Below are positions 1 through 4,849 of a DNA stretch of 5,336 nt, piece after piece. The position numbers and the translations under genes are program-made. Under the pieces are notes generated by a model that was not told where the DNA came from, ran no database searches, and was given only the letters and a program-made list of their open reading frames with translations. Position 1 is the stretch's first letter; every line of letters begins with the position of its first letter. Location of the stretch: contig JAVWHX010000093.1 in NCBI GenBank assembly GCA_036639875.1, positions 1-5,336 on the forward strand, read 5' to 3'. This DNA is from JAVWHX01 sp036639875. Its GTDB lineage: Bacteria; Bacillota_I; Bacilli_A; Erysipelotrichales; Coprobacillaceae.

Positions 1-1185
1 GAACAAGGTATTTATGTAACTCCAGCTTTCCCTAAATTAATTTATGTATTAGAAGAAGATAATATTGAAGAAGGAAGTAAGTATTGGGAATTAACAAAAC
101 TCGCTGCAAAATGTACTGCTAAACGTATGGTGCCTGATTATATTTCTGAAAAGATTATGTTAGATCTTAAGGTTGATGAAAATAATGATGGACATTGTTA
201 TACTTGTATGGGATGTCGTAGTTTCTTAACAACTTATGTTGATCCAGAAACAAAGAAAGCTAAATATTATGGTCGTTTTAATCAAGGGGTTGTGACTTTG
301 AATTTGGTTGATGTTGCTTGTTCTTCTAAGGGCGATATGAAGAAGTTTTGGAAGATTATGGATGAAAGATTAGATCTTTGTAAAGAAGGTTTGATGTGTC
401 GTCATAATCGTTTAAAAGGGACACCTAGTGATGTAGCGCCTATCTTATGGCAATATGGAGCTTTGGCACGTCTTAAAAAAGGTGAAACTTTAGATAAATT
501 ATTATATGGTGGATATTCAACAATTTCATTAGGATATGCAGGACTATGTGAATGTATAAAATATATGACTGGGAAATCACATACTGATAAAGAGATTACA
601 CCATTTGCTTTAGAAATCATGCAATATTTAAATGATAAATGTGCTGAATGGAAAGCAGCAGAAAATATTGATTTCAGTTTATATGGAACACCTATTGAAT
701 CAACAACATATAAATTTGCAAAATGTTTACAAAAACGTTTTGGAAAAATTCCTGGTGTAACAGATAAAAGTTATATTACAAATAGCTATCATGTGAATGT
801 TACTGAAGAAATTGATGCTTTTGAAAAATTAACATTCGAATCTCAATTCCAAAAATTATCACCTGGTGGAGCTATCAGTTATGTAGAAGTTCCAAATATG
901 AATGATAATATTGATGCTGTGTTAGCAGTTATGAAACATATCTATAATCATATTATGTATGCAGAATTGAATACAAAGAGTGATTATTGTATGGAATGTG
1001 GATATGATGGTGAAATTATGATTGAAACTGATCCTGATGGAAAATTGGTTTGGGTATGTCCACATTGTGGAAATCGTGATCAAGATAAGATGAGTGTAGC
1101 TAGACGTACTTGTGGTTATATTGGGACACAATTTTGGAATCAAGGAAGAACAGAAGAAATTAAAGAAAGAGTTCTTCATTTATAA
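1..1185 (+). CDS. nrdD: Anaerobic (class III) ribonucleoside-triphosphate reductase, large subunit, C-terminal part (5' end outside window)
   Basis: The frame is open from base 1 to the TAA at 1183-1185, giving 394 residues. Family members are usually about 700 residues or more, so roughly the N-terminal half, including the ATP-cone region, lies before the window. The enzyme reduces ribonucleoside triphosphates to deoxyribonucleotides under anoxia, using a glycyl radical made by NrdG. Seen here: the finger-loop motif MGCRSFL, whose cysteine (codon 214-216) matches the conserved thiyl-radical cysteine; a C-terminal zinc site of two CxxC pairs (cysteine codons 988-990, 997-999, 1057-1059, 1066-1068); and the glycyl-radical motif RTCGYIG, radical glycine at codon 1114-1116, followed by the usual short tail. 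The first in-frame ATG in the window (127) is internal, because clear NrdD sequence precedes it. nrdG follows after 2 nt. Any NrdR boxes would lie outside the window. The motifs make the identification secure. Confidence 0.97.
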   Translation, partial: EQGIYVTPAFPKLIYVLEEDNIEEGSKYWELTKLAAKCTAKRMVPDYISEKIMLDLKVDENNDGHCYTCMGCRSFLTTYVDPETKKAKYYGRFNQGVVTLNLVDVACSSKGDMKKFWKIMDERLDLCKEGLMCRHNRLKGTPSDVAPILWQYGALARLKKGETLDKLLYGGYSTISLGYAGLCECIKYMTGKSHTDKEITPFALEIMQYLNDKCAEWKAAENIDFSLYGTPIESTTYKFAKCLQKRFGKIPGVTDKSYITNSYHVNVTEEIDAFEKLTFESQFQKLSPGGAISYVEVPNMNDNIDAVLAVMKHIYNHIMYAELNTKSDYCMECGYDGEIMIETDPDGKLVWVCPHCGNRDQDKMSVARRTCGYIGTQFWNQGRTEEIKERVLHL

Positions 1186-1187
1186 TT

Positions 1188-1709
1188 ATGCATTATGCAA
1201 CAATTAAAGAAGTTGACATAGCGAATGGAACAGGAGTGAGAGTCTCACTCTTTGTTTCTGGTTGTACTCATCATTGTCAGGATTGTTTTAATGATATTGC
1301 TTGGGATTTTCATTATGGTGATGAGTTTACTCAAGCAACAATTGATCATATTCTAAAAGCACTTAGTCCATCTCATATAAAAGGGTTAACATTATTGGGT
1401 GGTGAACCAATGGAATTATCAAATCAACAAGGTTTATTGCCATTGATACGTCAGTTTAAACAAATGTATCCTCATAAAGATATATGGTGTTATACAGGCT
1501 ATCTTTTAGAAGACTTGTTGGAAAATGGTGTTGCTCATAGTGATATAACAGATGAAATATTAAATAATATTGATATCTTGGTAGATGGTAAGTTTGTTGC
1601 TGAATTGAAAGATATTCGTTTAAAATTTAGAGGTTCTTCTAATCAAAGAGTTATTGATTTGAAAAAGACAATTGATAAGAAAATGATTGTATTATGGGAA
1701 GAAAAATGA
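1188..1709 (+). CDS. nrdG: Anaerobic ribonucleotide reductase activating protein (radical SAM)
   Basis: This 173-residue cytosolic radical-SAM activase generates the glycyl radical on NrdD. It uses a [4Fe-4S] cluster that reductively cleaves S-adenosylmethionine. Seen: the family-specific CxxxCxxC cluster motif (C26, C30, C33 in SGCTHHCQDC), the preceding NGTGVRVSLF segment, the SAM-binding LLGGEPM (69-75), WCYTGY (100-105), DILVDGKF (129-136) and the C-terminal LKFRGSSNQRVID. Length is slightly above the E. coli protein (about 154 residues). The start lies 2 nt after the nrdD stop and has only a weak purine-rich stretch (about 1161-1171) unusually far upstream, so translation is probably coupled to nrdD. 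The TGA stop is inside the stem of the downstream terminator. The pairing with nrdD is the standard arrangement. Identification is confident. Confidence 0.96.
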   Translation: MHYATIKEVDIANGTGVRVSLFVSGCTHHCQDCFNDIAWDFHYGDEFTQATIDHILKALSPSHIKGLTLLGGEPMELSNQQGLLPLIRQFKQMYPHKDIWCYTGYLLEDLLENGVAHSDITDEILNNIDILVDGKFVAELKDIRLKFRGSSNQRVIDLKKTIDKKMIVLWEEK

Positions 1710-1740
1710 TTTTTTAGATAATCTAAGAAGTCATTTTTTT
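1702..1740 (+). terminator. Rho-independent terminator of nrdDG, overlapping the nrdG stop
   Basis: Bases 1702-1718 pair with 1722-1738 as a 17-bp stem closed by a 3-nt loop (TAA, 1719-1721). The outer eight pairs are AAAAATGA/TCATTTTT, and the inner nine include two G-U wobbles. The 3' arm ends in a run of seven T (1734-1740). The stem is AT-rich but long, and the nrdG TGA (1707-1709) lies within its 5' arm. The pairing was read directly from the sequence; no energy was calculated. Confidence 0.85.
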
Positions 1741-1814
1741 GACTGTTTGATTAATGTTTTGTGTTAAAAATAAAAATTATAAACTTAAAAAATGAAAAAT
1801 TCCTAAAAATAGGG

Positions 1815-1843
1815 TAGAATTTTATTTGTAAATTATATATAAT
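1815..1843 (+). promoter_or_regulatory. Sigma-A type promoter of the GyrI-like gene
   Basis: A perfect -10 box TATAAT (1838-1843) is preceded at 17 bp by TAGAAT (1815-1820), which matches 4 of 6 bases of TTGACA. Transcription would start near 1850. That gives a leader of about 24 nt before the ATG at 1874 and rules out the ATG at 1853 as a practical start. The rest of the 143-bp gap after nrdG is AT-rich, holds the terminator, and shows no riboswitch or small gene. An imperfect inverted repeat (AAAATTC 1796-1802, GAATTTT 1817-1823) overlaps the -35 box. Confidence 0.7.
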
Positions 1844-1873
1844 GATTAAGCAATGAAAGGAGTGTGTTCCAAA

Positions 1874-2488
1874 ATGAAAGAAGGCATTAGAAAAGAGTAT
1901 AAAAAACAATATGATGCATCTACAAAGAGAATTGATATCATAGAGGTGCCAGAATTTAATTTTATCATGATTGATGGAATTGGAAATCCTAATGTAGAAG
2001 AGTTCAAGTTGAAATCTGAAGCTTTACATATATTATCAAAAGCAATTAAAGATTATTTTAAACAAGTTCATGATTTATTGTATCTTATCTCCCCAATTGA
2101 AGGAGTGTGGGATACATATGATAATAGTCAATTTGATGTAACAAGAAAGAAAATGATTAAGTTTACTTTAATGATAGCTCAACCTAAAGTATTAGATGAA
2201 CATACTTTTGAAGAAATTAAAGAACATGTAGCTGCTAAAAGAGATAATCCTTATATATTGGATGCTTATTTAAAACCAATGACTGAAGGTAAGGCTGTTC
2301 AAATGTTACATAAGGGAGCATATAATACAGAAATTAATACCACAAAACAAATTATGGAATATATAACAATCCAAGGAATGAAGTTAACAGGGTTACATCA
2401 TGAAATATATTTGAATGATCCAGAAAAAGTGACACCTGATAAATTAAAAACAATTGTGAGATATGCAGTAGAAGGAGAGGGGGTATAA
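1874..2488 (+). CDS. Stand-alone GyrI-like small-molecule-binding domain protein
   Basis: This 204-residue, apparently cytosolic protein has no signal peptide or membrane segment. It resembles the stand-alone GyrI-like family (same fold as the effector domain of BmrR/Rob regulators and of SbmC/GyrI). Characteristic stretches are EVPEFNFIMIDGIGNPN (24-40), LISPIEGVWD (71-80), the EGKAVQMLHKGAYNTE segment (138-153) and LHHEIYLNDPEKVTPDKLKTIVRYAV (174-199). E177 in HHEIYL is at the place of the family's conserved ligand-contacting glutamate. Some stand-alone family members are reported to hydrolyse cyclopropane-containing toxins; whether this one does cannot be read here. No DNA-binding domain is present. 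The open frame reaches an ATG at 1853, but the ribosome-binding site AAAGGAGTG (1856-1864) lies downstream of that codon, so the ATG at 1874 is preferred. It has its own promoter, and a hairpin at its stop suggests a single-gene transcript. Confidence 0.85.
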   Translation: MKEGIRKEYKKQYDASTKRIDIIEVPEFNFIMIDGIGNPNVEEFKLKSEALHILSKAIKDYFKQVHDLLYLISPIEGVWDTYDNSQFDVTRKKMIKFTLMIAQPKVLDEHTFEEIKEHVAAKRDNPYILDAYLKPMTEGKAVQMLHKGAYNTEINTTKQIMEYITIQGMKLTGLHHEIYLNDPEKVTPDKLKTIVRYAVEGEGV

Positions 2489-2499
2489 CCCCTTTTCTT
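2473..2499 (+). terminator. Probable terminator hairpin at the stop of the GyrI-like gene
   Basis: The core is GGGG (2480-2483) paired with CCCC (2489-2492). It is extended inward by T2484-A2488 around a 3-nt loop, and outward through AAGGAGAG/TTTTCTT with several G-U pairs. The TAA stop (2486-2488) lies in the loop and closing pair. The T-rich 3' side (TTTTCTT, 2493-2499) can serve as the U-tract after the GC core, but it is short and interrupted, so termination may be partial. Confidence 0.6.
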
Positions 2500-2521
2500 G
2501 TTAAAAAATAAAGTATTATTT

Positions 2522-2550
2522 GCGACATTTTTTTAATATAACGATATAAT
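2522..2550 (+). promoter_or_regulatory. Sigma-A type promoter of exoA-yfcE
   Basis: A perfect TATAAT (2545-2550) follows GCGACA (2522-2527; 4 of 6 bases of TTGACA, including the GACA core) with a 17-bp spacer. The spacer opens with a seven-T run. Transcription would begin near 2557, leaving about 26 nt before the exoA ATG. That leader contains the ribosome-binding site AAGGAG (2570-2575), 7 nt from the start codon. Confidence 0.75.
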
Positions 2551-2582
2551 AGAAGAAATTAAGTGAGTGAAGGAGAAAAGAT

Positions 2583-3341
2583 ATGAAATGTGTTTCATGG
2601 AATGTGAATGGATTAAGAGCTTGTTTAAATAAAGGCTTTATAGATTTTTTTAATGATGTTGATGCAGATATTTTTGCGATTCAGGAAACAAAATTACAAA
2701 AGGATCAAATTGATTTGAACTTTGACGGTTATATATCGTATTATAATGATGCTGTAAAAAAAGGATATAGCGGGGTATCTATTTATACAAAGAAACAACC
2801 AATAAGTGTAAGTTATGGATTGGGTATAGAAGAACATGATCAAGAAGGTAGGGTTATTACTTTAGAATATGAAAAGTTTTATTTTGTTGCTGTCTATACA
2901 CCTAATTCTAAAAGAGAATTAGAACGATTATCTTATCGTCAAGTTTGGGAAGATGCTTTTAGAGTTTATGTGAATAAGTTAAAAGAGAAAAAATCAGTTG
3001 TGATTTGTGGTGATTTAAATGTTGCTCATAAAGAAATAGACTTAAAGAATGATAAAACAAATCATAAGAATGCTGGTTTTACAGATGAGGAAAGAGCTAA
3101 ATTTTCAGAATTGTTAGATTCTGGTTTTATTGATACATTTAGATATAAATATCCAACTCAAGAAACTTATTCTTGGTGGTCATATATGTTTAAGGCAAGA
3201 GAAAAGAATGCTGGTTGGAGGATTGACTATTTTGTAGTGTCAAAAGATTTAGAAGATAGAATTCAAGATGCATATATTTATACTGATATTATGGGATCGG
3301 ATCATTGCCCAGTTGGAGTAGAATTGGAGGATATGTTATGA
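2583..3341 (+). CDS. exoA: Exodeoxyribonuclease III / AP endonuclease (ExoA/XthA family)
   Basis: This 252-residue Mg-dependent DNA-repair nuclease of the exonuclease-endonuclease-phosphatase superfamily is expected to cut at abasic sites and remove 3' blocking groups in base-excision repair. The active site can be read in full: N7 in SWNVNGLRA, E35 in IQETK, Y105 in YTPNS, D144 and N146 in GDLNVAH, D215 in WRIDYF, and D240/H241 in GSDHCPV. Conserved YSWWSYMFKAREKNAGWRIDYF (196-217) supports the ExoIII branch over other superfamily phosphatases. Length is normal for the family. The ATG at 2583 has a strong ribosome-binding site (AAGGAG, spacing 7). The TGA stop overlaps the start of the next gene by 4 nt, so the two are co-transcribed and probably translationally coupled. 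Confidence 0.96.
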   Translation: MKCVSWNVNGLRACLNKGFIDFFNDVDADIFAIQETKLQKDQIDLNFDGYISYYNDAVKKGYSGVSIYTKKQPISVSYGLGIEEHDQEGRVITLEYEKFYFVAVYTPNSKRELERLSYRQVWEDAFRVYVNKLKEKKSVVICGDLNVAHKEIDLKNDKTNHKNAGFTDEERAKFSELLDSGFIDTFRYKYPTQETYSWWSYMFKAREKNAGWRIDYFVVSKDLEDRIQDAYIYTDIMGSDHCPVGVELEDML

Positions 3342-3877
3342 AATGTATGATAGTTTCTGATATTCATGGTTCTTATAATGATTTAAAGAAAGTTATTGAT
3401 ATCTTTGAAGAAGAACAAATGGATAAACTTTTATTGCTTGGTGATTTGCTTTATCATGGACCTAGAAATCCATTACCTGAAGGTTATAATCCTAAAGAAG
3501 TTGCTATATTACTTAATCAATATAAAGATAAGATTATTGCTGTTAGAGGAAATTGTGATGCAGAGGTTGATCAAATGGTGCTTGATTTTCCTATGAGAGG
3601 TGATTATGCAGAAGTGTTTATAGATAATCATCGTTTCTTTATGACACATGGGCATCTTTATGATAAAGAAAATATGCCTTTAGTAAATAAAGGAGATATT
3701 TTAATGTATGGACATTATCATAAACCTATCTTAGAAAAAGAAAAAGGGATTGTTATCTTTAATCCTTCTTCTATTGCTTTGCCTAAAGAAGGTGTAAAAA
3801 GTTATGGGGTCTATGAAAATCATGTTTTATCATTATTCTCATTAGAAAAAGTATTGTTAAATACCTTGGAAATATAA
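3338..3877 (+). CDS. yfcE: YfcE-family metallophosphodiesterase
   Basis: This 179-residue cytosolic metallophosphoesterase closely resembles E. coli YfcE (about 184 residues), which hydrolyses phosphodiester model substrates in vitro and whose physiological substrate is unclear. The metal-binding series is complete: D8 and H10 (SDIHGS), D36 (GDLLYHGPRN), N72 (VRGNCDAEVDQM), H104 (MTHGH), and H126 and H128 (GHYHKP). The YfcE-specific stretches YHGPRNPLPEGY (39-50) and FNPSSIALPK (141-150) are present. The frame is open from an ATG at 3305 inside exoA, but the ATG at 3338 has GGAGG (3326-3330) 7 nt upstream and gives the proper N-terminus MKCMIVSDIHG. It overlaps the exoA stop as ATGA. No clear terminator follows, only A-rich sequence, so some read-through into the regulator gene is possible. 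Confidence 0.94.
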   Translation: MKCMIVSDIHGSYNDLKKVIDIFEEEQMDKLLLLGDLLYHGPRNPLPEGYNPKEVAILLNQYKDKIIAVRGNCDAEVDQMVLDFPMRGDYAEVFIDNHRFFMTHGHLYDKENMPLVNKGDILMYGHYHKPILEKEKGIVIFNPSSIALPKEGVKSYGVYENHVLSLFSLEKVLLNTLEI

Positions 3878-3903
3878 AAAAACAAAAAAATGATAAAAAA
3901 ACC

Positions 3904-3932
3904 GTGAAATTAAATCAAAAGTATGGTATTTT
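3904..3932 (+). promoter_or_regulatory. Candidate promoter of the GntR regulator gene
   Basis: GTGAAA (3904-3909, 4 of 6) and TATTTT (3927-3932, 4 of 6) are 17 bp apart. They predict transcription from about 3939, just ahead of the ribosome-binding site GAGGTG (3941-3946). The A-rich run upstream (3877-3901) could act as an UP-like element. This is a weak consensus call, and the gene may also be read from the exoA-yfcE transcript. The palindromic operator candidate at 3917-3933 covers the proposed -10 box, which fits autorepression. Confidence 0.4.
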
Positions 3933-3933
3933 T
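3917..3933. promoter_or_regulatory. Candidate GntR operator (O3) in the regulator's own promoter region
   Basis: AAAAGTATGGTATTTTT matches the reverse complement of the palindrome at 4756-4772 at 16 of 17 bases. The wider 24-base segment 3910-3933 matches the reverse complement of 4756-4779 at 23 of 24 positions. The arms are AAAAGTA and TATTTTT, one base off perfect symmetry, with the GT...AC-like inner ends frequent in GntR-family operators. The site lies upstream of the chosen GTG start. Its role as an operator is inferred from the duplication and its position. Confidence 0.7.
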
Positions 3934-3952
3934 ATATTGCGAGGTGAGAGTT

Positions 3953-4663
3953 GTGGCAAAGTATAAAGATATAGCGGATGATATCCGTCAAAAAATAAAA
4001 AACGAAGAATATGCTTTTGGTCAAAAACTCCCATATGAGTATGTTTTGTGTATGACTTATCATTGTAATAAAGAGACAATGAAGAAGGCTTTAGATATTC
4101 TTGTAAAAGAAGGTTTGATTATTAGACGTAGAGGGGCAGGAACTTTTGTAAAAGATTCAGATCCTTCGGTTGATGGTGCTATCAATATGTTCGCAAGAGG
4201 TTTGACTGCAAAATATGCAGGACTTAAAGAAGTAACGAGTGAAATTATAGAATTTGAAGTGATTCCAGCAGATGACGTTTTATCTAAAAAACTTCAAATT
4301 GATGTTGGAGATTTTATTTATCATATAATACGCTTACGTTTTTTAGATAAAAAGCCATACTTAATTGATATTAGTTATATTCCAATAGGAATTATTGCAA
4401 ATCTTAAATTAGAACATCTTAAAGGTTCTATATATCAATATGTCGAAGAAACTCTTAAATTAAAAATACAGAGTTGTCATTTAACGATTAATGCTGCTTT
4501 ATCAACACCATTAGAACAACAATACCTTGGTTTAACAGAGTTTGAACCTTATATTCAAGAAGAACAAATATCATATTTAAGTAGTGGTGCTATCTTTGAA
4601 TATACTTTGGCAAGACATCATTATGCAGAATTCGAATTCCAAACAATCGTAGTTCAACAGTAA
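3953..4663 (+). CDS. GntR-family transcriptional regulator, HutC type (wHTH + UTRA)
   Basis: This 236-residue regulator has an N-terminal GntR winged helix-turn-helix (about 2-67: YKDIADDIRQKI, LPYEYVL, recognition helix near 38-50, then the wing RRRGAGTFV at 58-66). A linker and a UTRA effector-binding domain follow (about 90-236; LRFLDKKPYLIDISYIPI and the closing FEYTLARHHYAEFEFQTIV). UTRA domains usually bind sugar phosphates or related small molecules that alter DNA binding. The first helix-turn part is LPYEYVLCMTYHC rather than the common LPSERELA form, but the fold pattern holds. The open frame begins at an ATG at 3923. The GTG at 3953 is preferred because GAGGTGAG (3941-3948) sits just upstream and the protein then starts at the family-typical AKYKDIADDI; the ATG at 3923 also lies inside a candidate operator. 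With a PTS permease next, it probably controls uptake of that sugar. The effector is not readable. Confidence 0.92.
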   Translation: MAKYKDIADDIRQKIKNEEYAFGQKLPYEYVLCMTYHCNKETMKKALDILVKEGLIIRRRGAGTFVKDSDPSVDGAINMFARGLTAKYAGLKEVTSEIIEFEVIPADDVLSKKLQIDVGDFIYHIIRLRFLDKKPYLIDISYIPIGIIANLKLEHLKGSIYQYVEETLKLKIQSCHLTINAALSTPLEQQYLGLTEFEPYIQEEQISYLSSGAIFEYTLARHHYAEFEFQTIVVQQ

Positions 4664-4690
4664 AATCCATGTATTATGCATGGATTTTAT
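4661..4690 (+). terminator. Rho-independent terminator of the GntR gene, starting at its stop codon
   Basis: TAAAATCCATG (4661-4671) pairs perfectly with CATGGATTTTA (4679-4689), giving an 11-bp stem around a 7-nt loop. The TAA stop forms the base of the stem. The 3' side carries only a short T stretch (TTTTAT), while the 5' side is A-rich. It separates the regulator from the PTS promoter. The pairing was read directly. Confidence 0.75.
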
Positions 4691-4734
4691 AATATCTATA
4701 AAAGAAAAACCAAAAAATTTGTCAAAAAAAATCA

Positions 4735-4751
4735 TGAAAAATGGTACTTTT
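4735..4751. promoter_or_regulatory. Degenerate second operator copy (O1) upstream of the PTS gene
   Basis: This 17-mer matches the reverse complement of the site at 4756-4772 at 13 of 17 bases, with the half ATGGTACTTTT identical. The two site centres (4743 and 4764) are 21 bp apart, about two helical turns, so two dimers could bind the same DNA face. The identical halves form an 11-bp inverted repeat, 4741-4751 with 4756-4766, around a 4-base centre. Confidence 0.5.
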
Positions 4752-4755
4752 TTTG

Positions 4756-4772
4756 AAAAGTACCATACTTTT
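4756..4772. promoter_or_regulatory. Palindromic GntR operator candidate (O2) upstream of the PTS promoter
   Basis: AAAAGTACCATACTTTT is a palindrome with perfect 7-bp arms (AAAAGTA/TACTTTT) around CCA, a size and symmetry typical of a dimeric GntR-family binding site. It ends 12 bp before the -35 box of the PTS promoter, with its centre about 56 bp upstream of the predicted transcription start. A near-identical inverted copy lies in the promoter region of the adjacent gntR-type gene. The sequence and symmetry are seen directly; binding by that regulator is inferred. Confidence 0.75.
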
Positions 4773-4784
4773 GATTTAAAAGCA

Positions 4785-4813
4785 TTGACTTTTTGCTTAA
4801 TAAATCTTATACT
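4785..4813 (+). promoter_or_regulatory. Strong sigma-A type promoter of the PTS gene
   Basis: TTGACT (4785-4790, 5 of 6) and TATACT (4808-4813, 5 of 6) are separated by the optimal 17 bp, the best consensus promoter in the window. The predicted start is near 4820, leaving a leader of about 30 nt with ribosome-binding site GGGAGG (4836-4841), 8 nt from the ATG at 4850. The strength of promoter and ribosome-binding site fits a highly expressed, regulated transporter. I saw no clear CcpA cre site. Confidence 0.85.
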
Positions 4814-4849
4814 AATAGTGTCAAAAATATTTTAAGGGAGGAAAAAAAT

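Noticed and set aside
402..620. 72-codon open frame on the minus strand inside nrdD
   Set aside because: It lies wholly antisense to clear NrdD coding sequence, has no recognisable domain, and I saw no ribosome-binding site or promoter for it.
922..1179. 85-codon open frame on the minus strand inside nrdD
   Set aside because: It is antisense to the zinc-site and glycyl-radical region of NrdD; its low-complexity Ser/Thr/Ile composition is that of a shadow frame.
1741..1852. Riboswitch or small RNA between nrdG and the GyrI-like gene
   Set aside because: The predicted leader is only about 24 nt and the rest is AT-rich without long paired elements beyond the nrdG terminator and one short repeat.
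1853..1873. Upstream ATG start for the GyrI-like gene
   Set aside because: The ribosome-binding site lies downstream of it and the predicted transcript starts at about the same base, so the ATG at 1874 is the better start.
3305..3337. Upstream ATG start for yfcE inside exoA
   Set aside because: It would add 11 residues unlike any YfcE N-terminus; GGAGG at 3326-3330 serves the ATG at 3338.
3396..3596. 66-codon plus-strand frame inside yfcE
   Set aside because: It is out of frame within a well-conserved metallophosphoesterase, and its Ile/Leu-rich translation is a product of AT-rich codons read in another frame.
3923..3952. Upstream ATG start for the GntR regulator
   Set aside because: It lies within the candidate operator and has no ribosome-binding site; GTG at 3953 has GAGGTGAG upstream and gives the usual GntR N-terminus.
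4741..4766. The 11-bp inverted repeat read as a transcription terminator of the regulator gene
   Set aside because: There is no T-run after the 3' arm, a better hairpin sits at the stop codon (4661-4690), and the repeat is explained by two opposed operator copies.
4753..4781. Alternative PTS promoter using TTGAAA (4753-4758) as the -35 box
   Set aside because: The matching -10 position reads TTAAAA (3 of 6), far poorer than the TTGACT/TATACT pair with a 17-bp spacer downstream.
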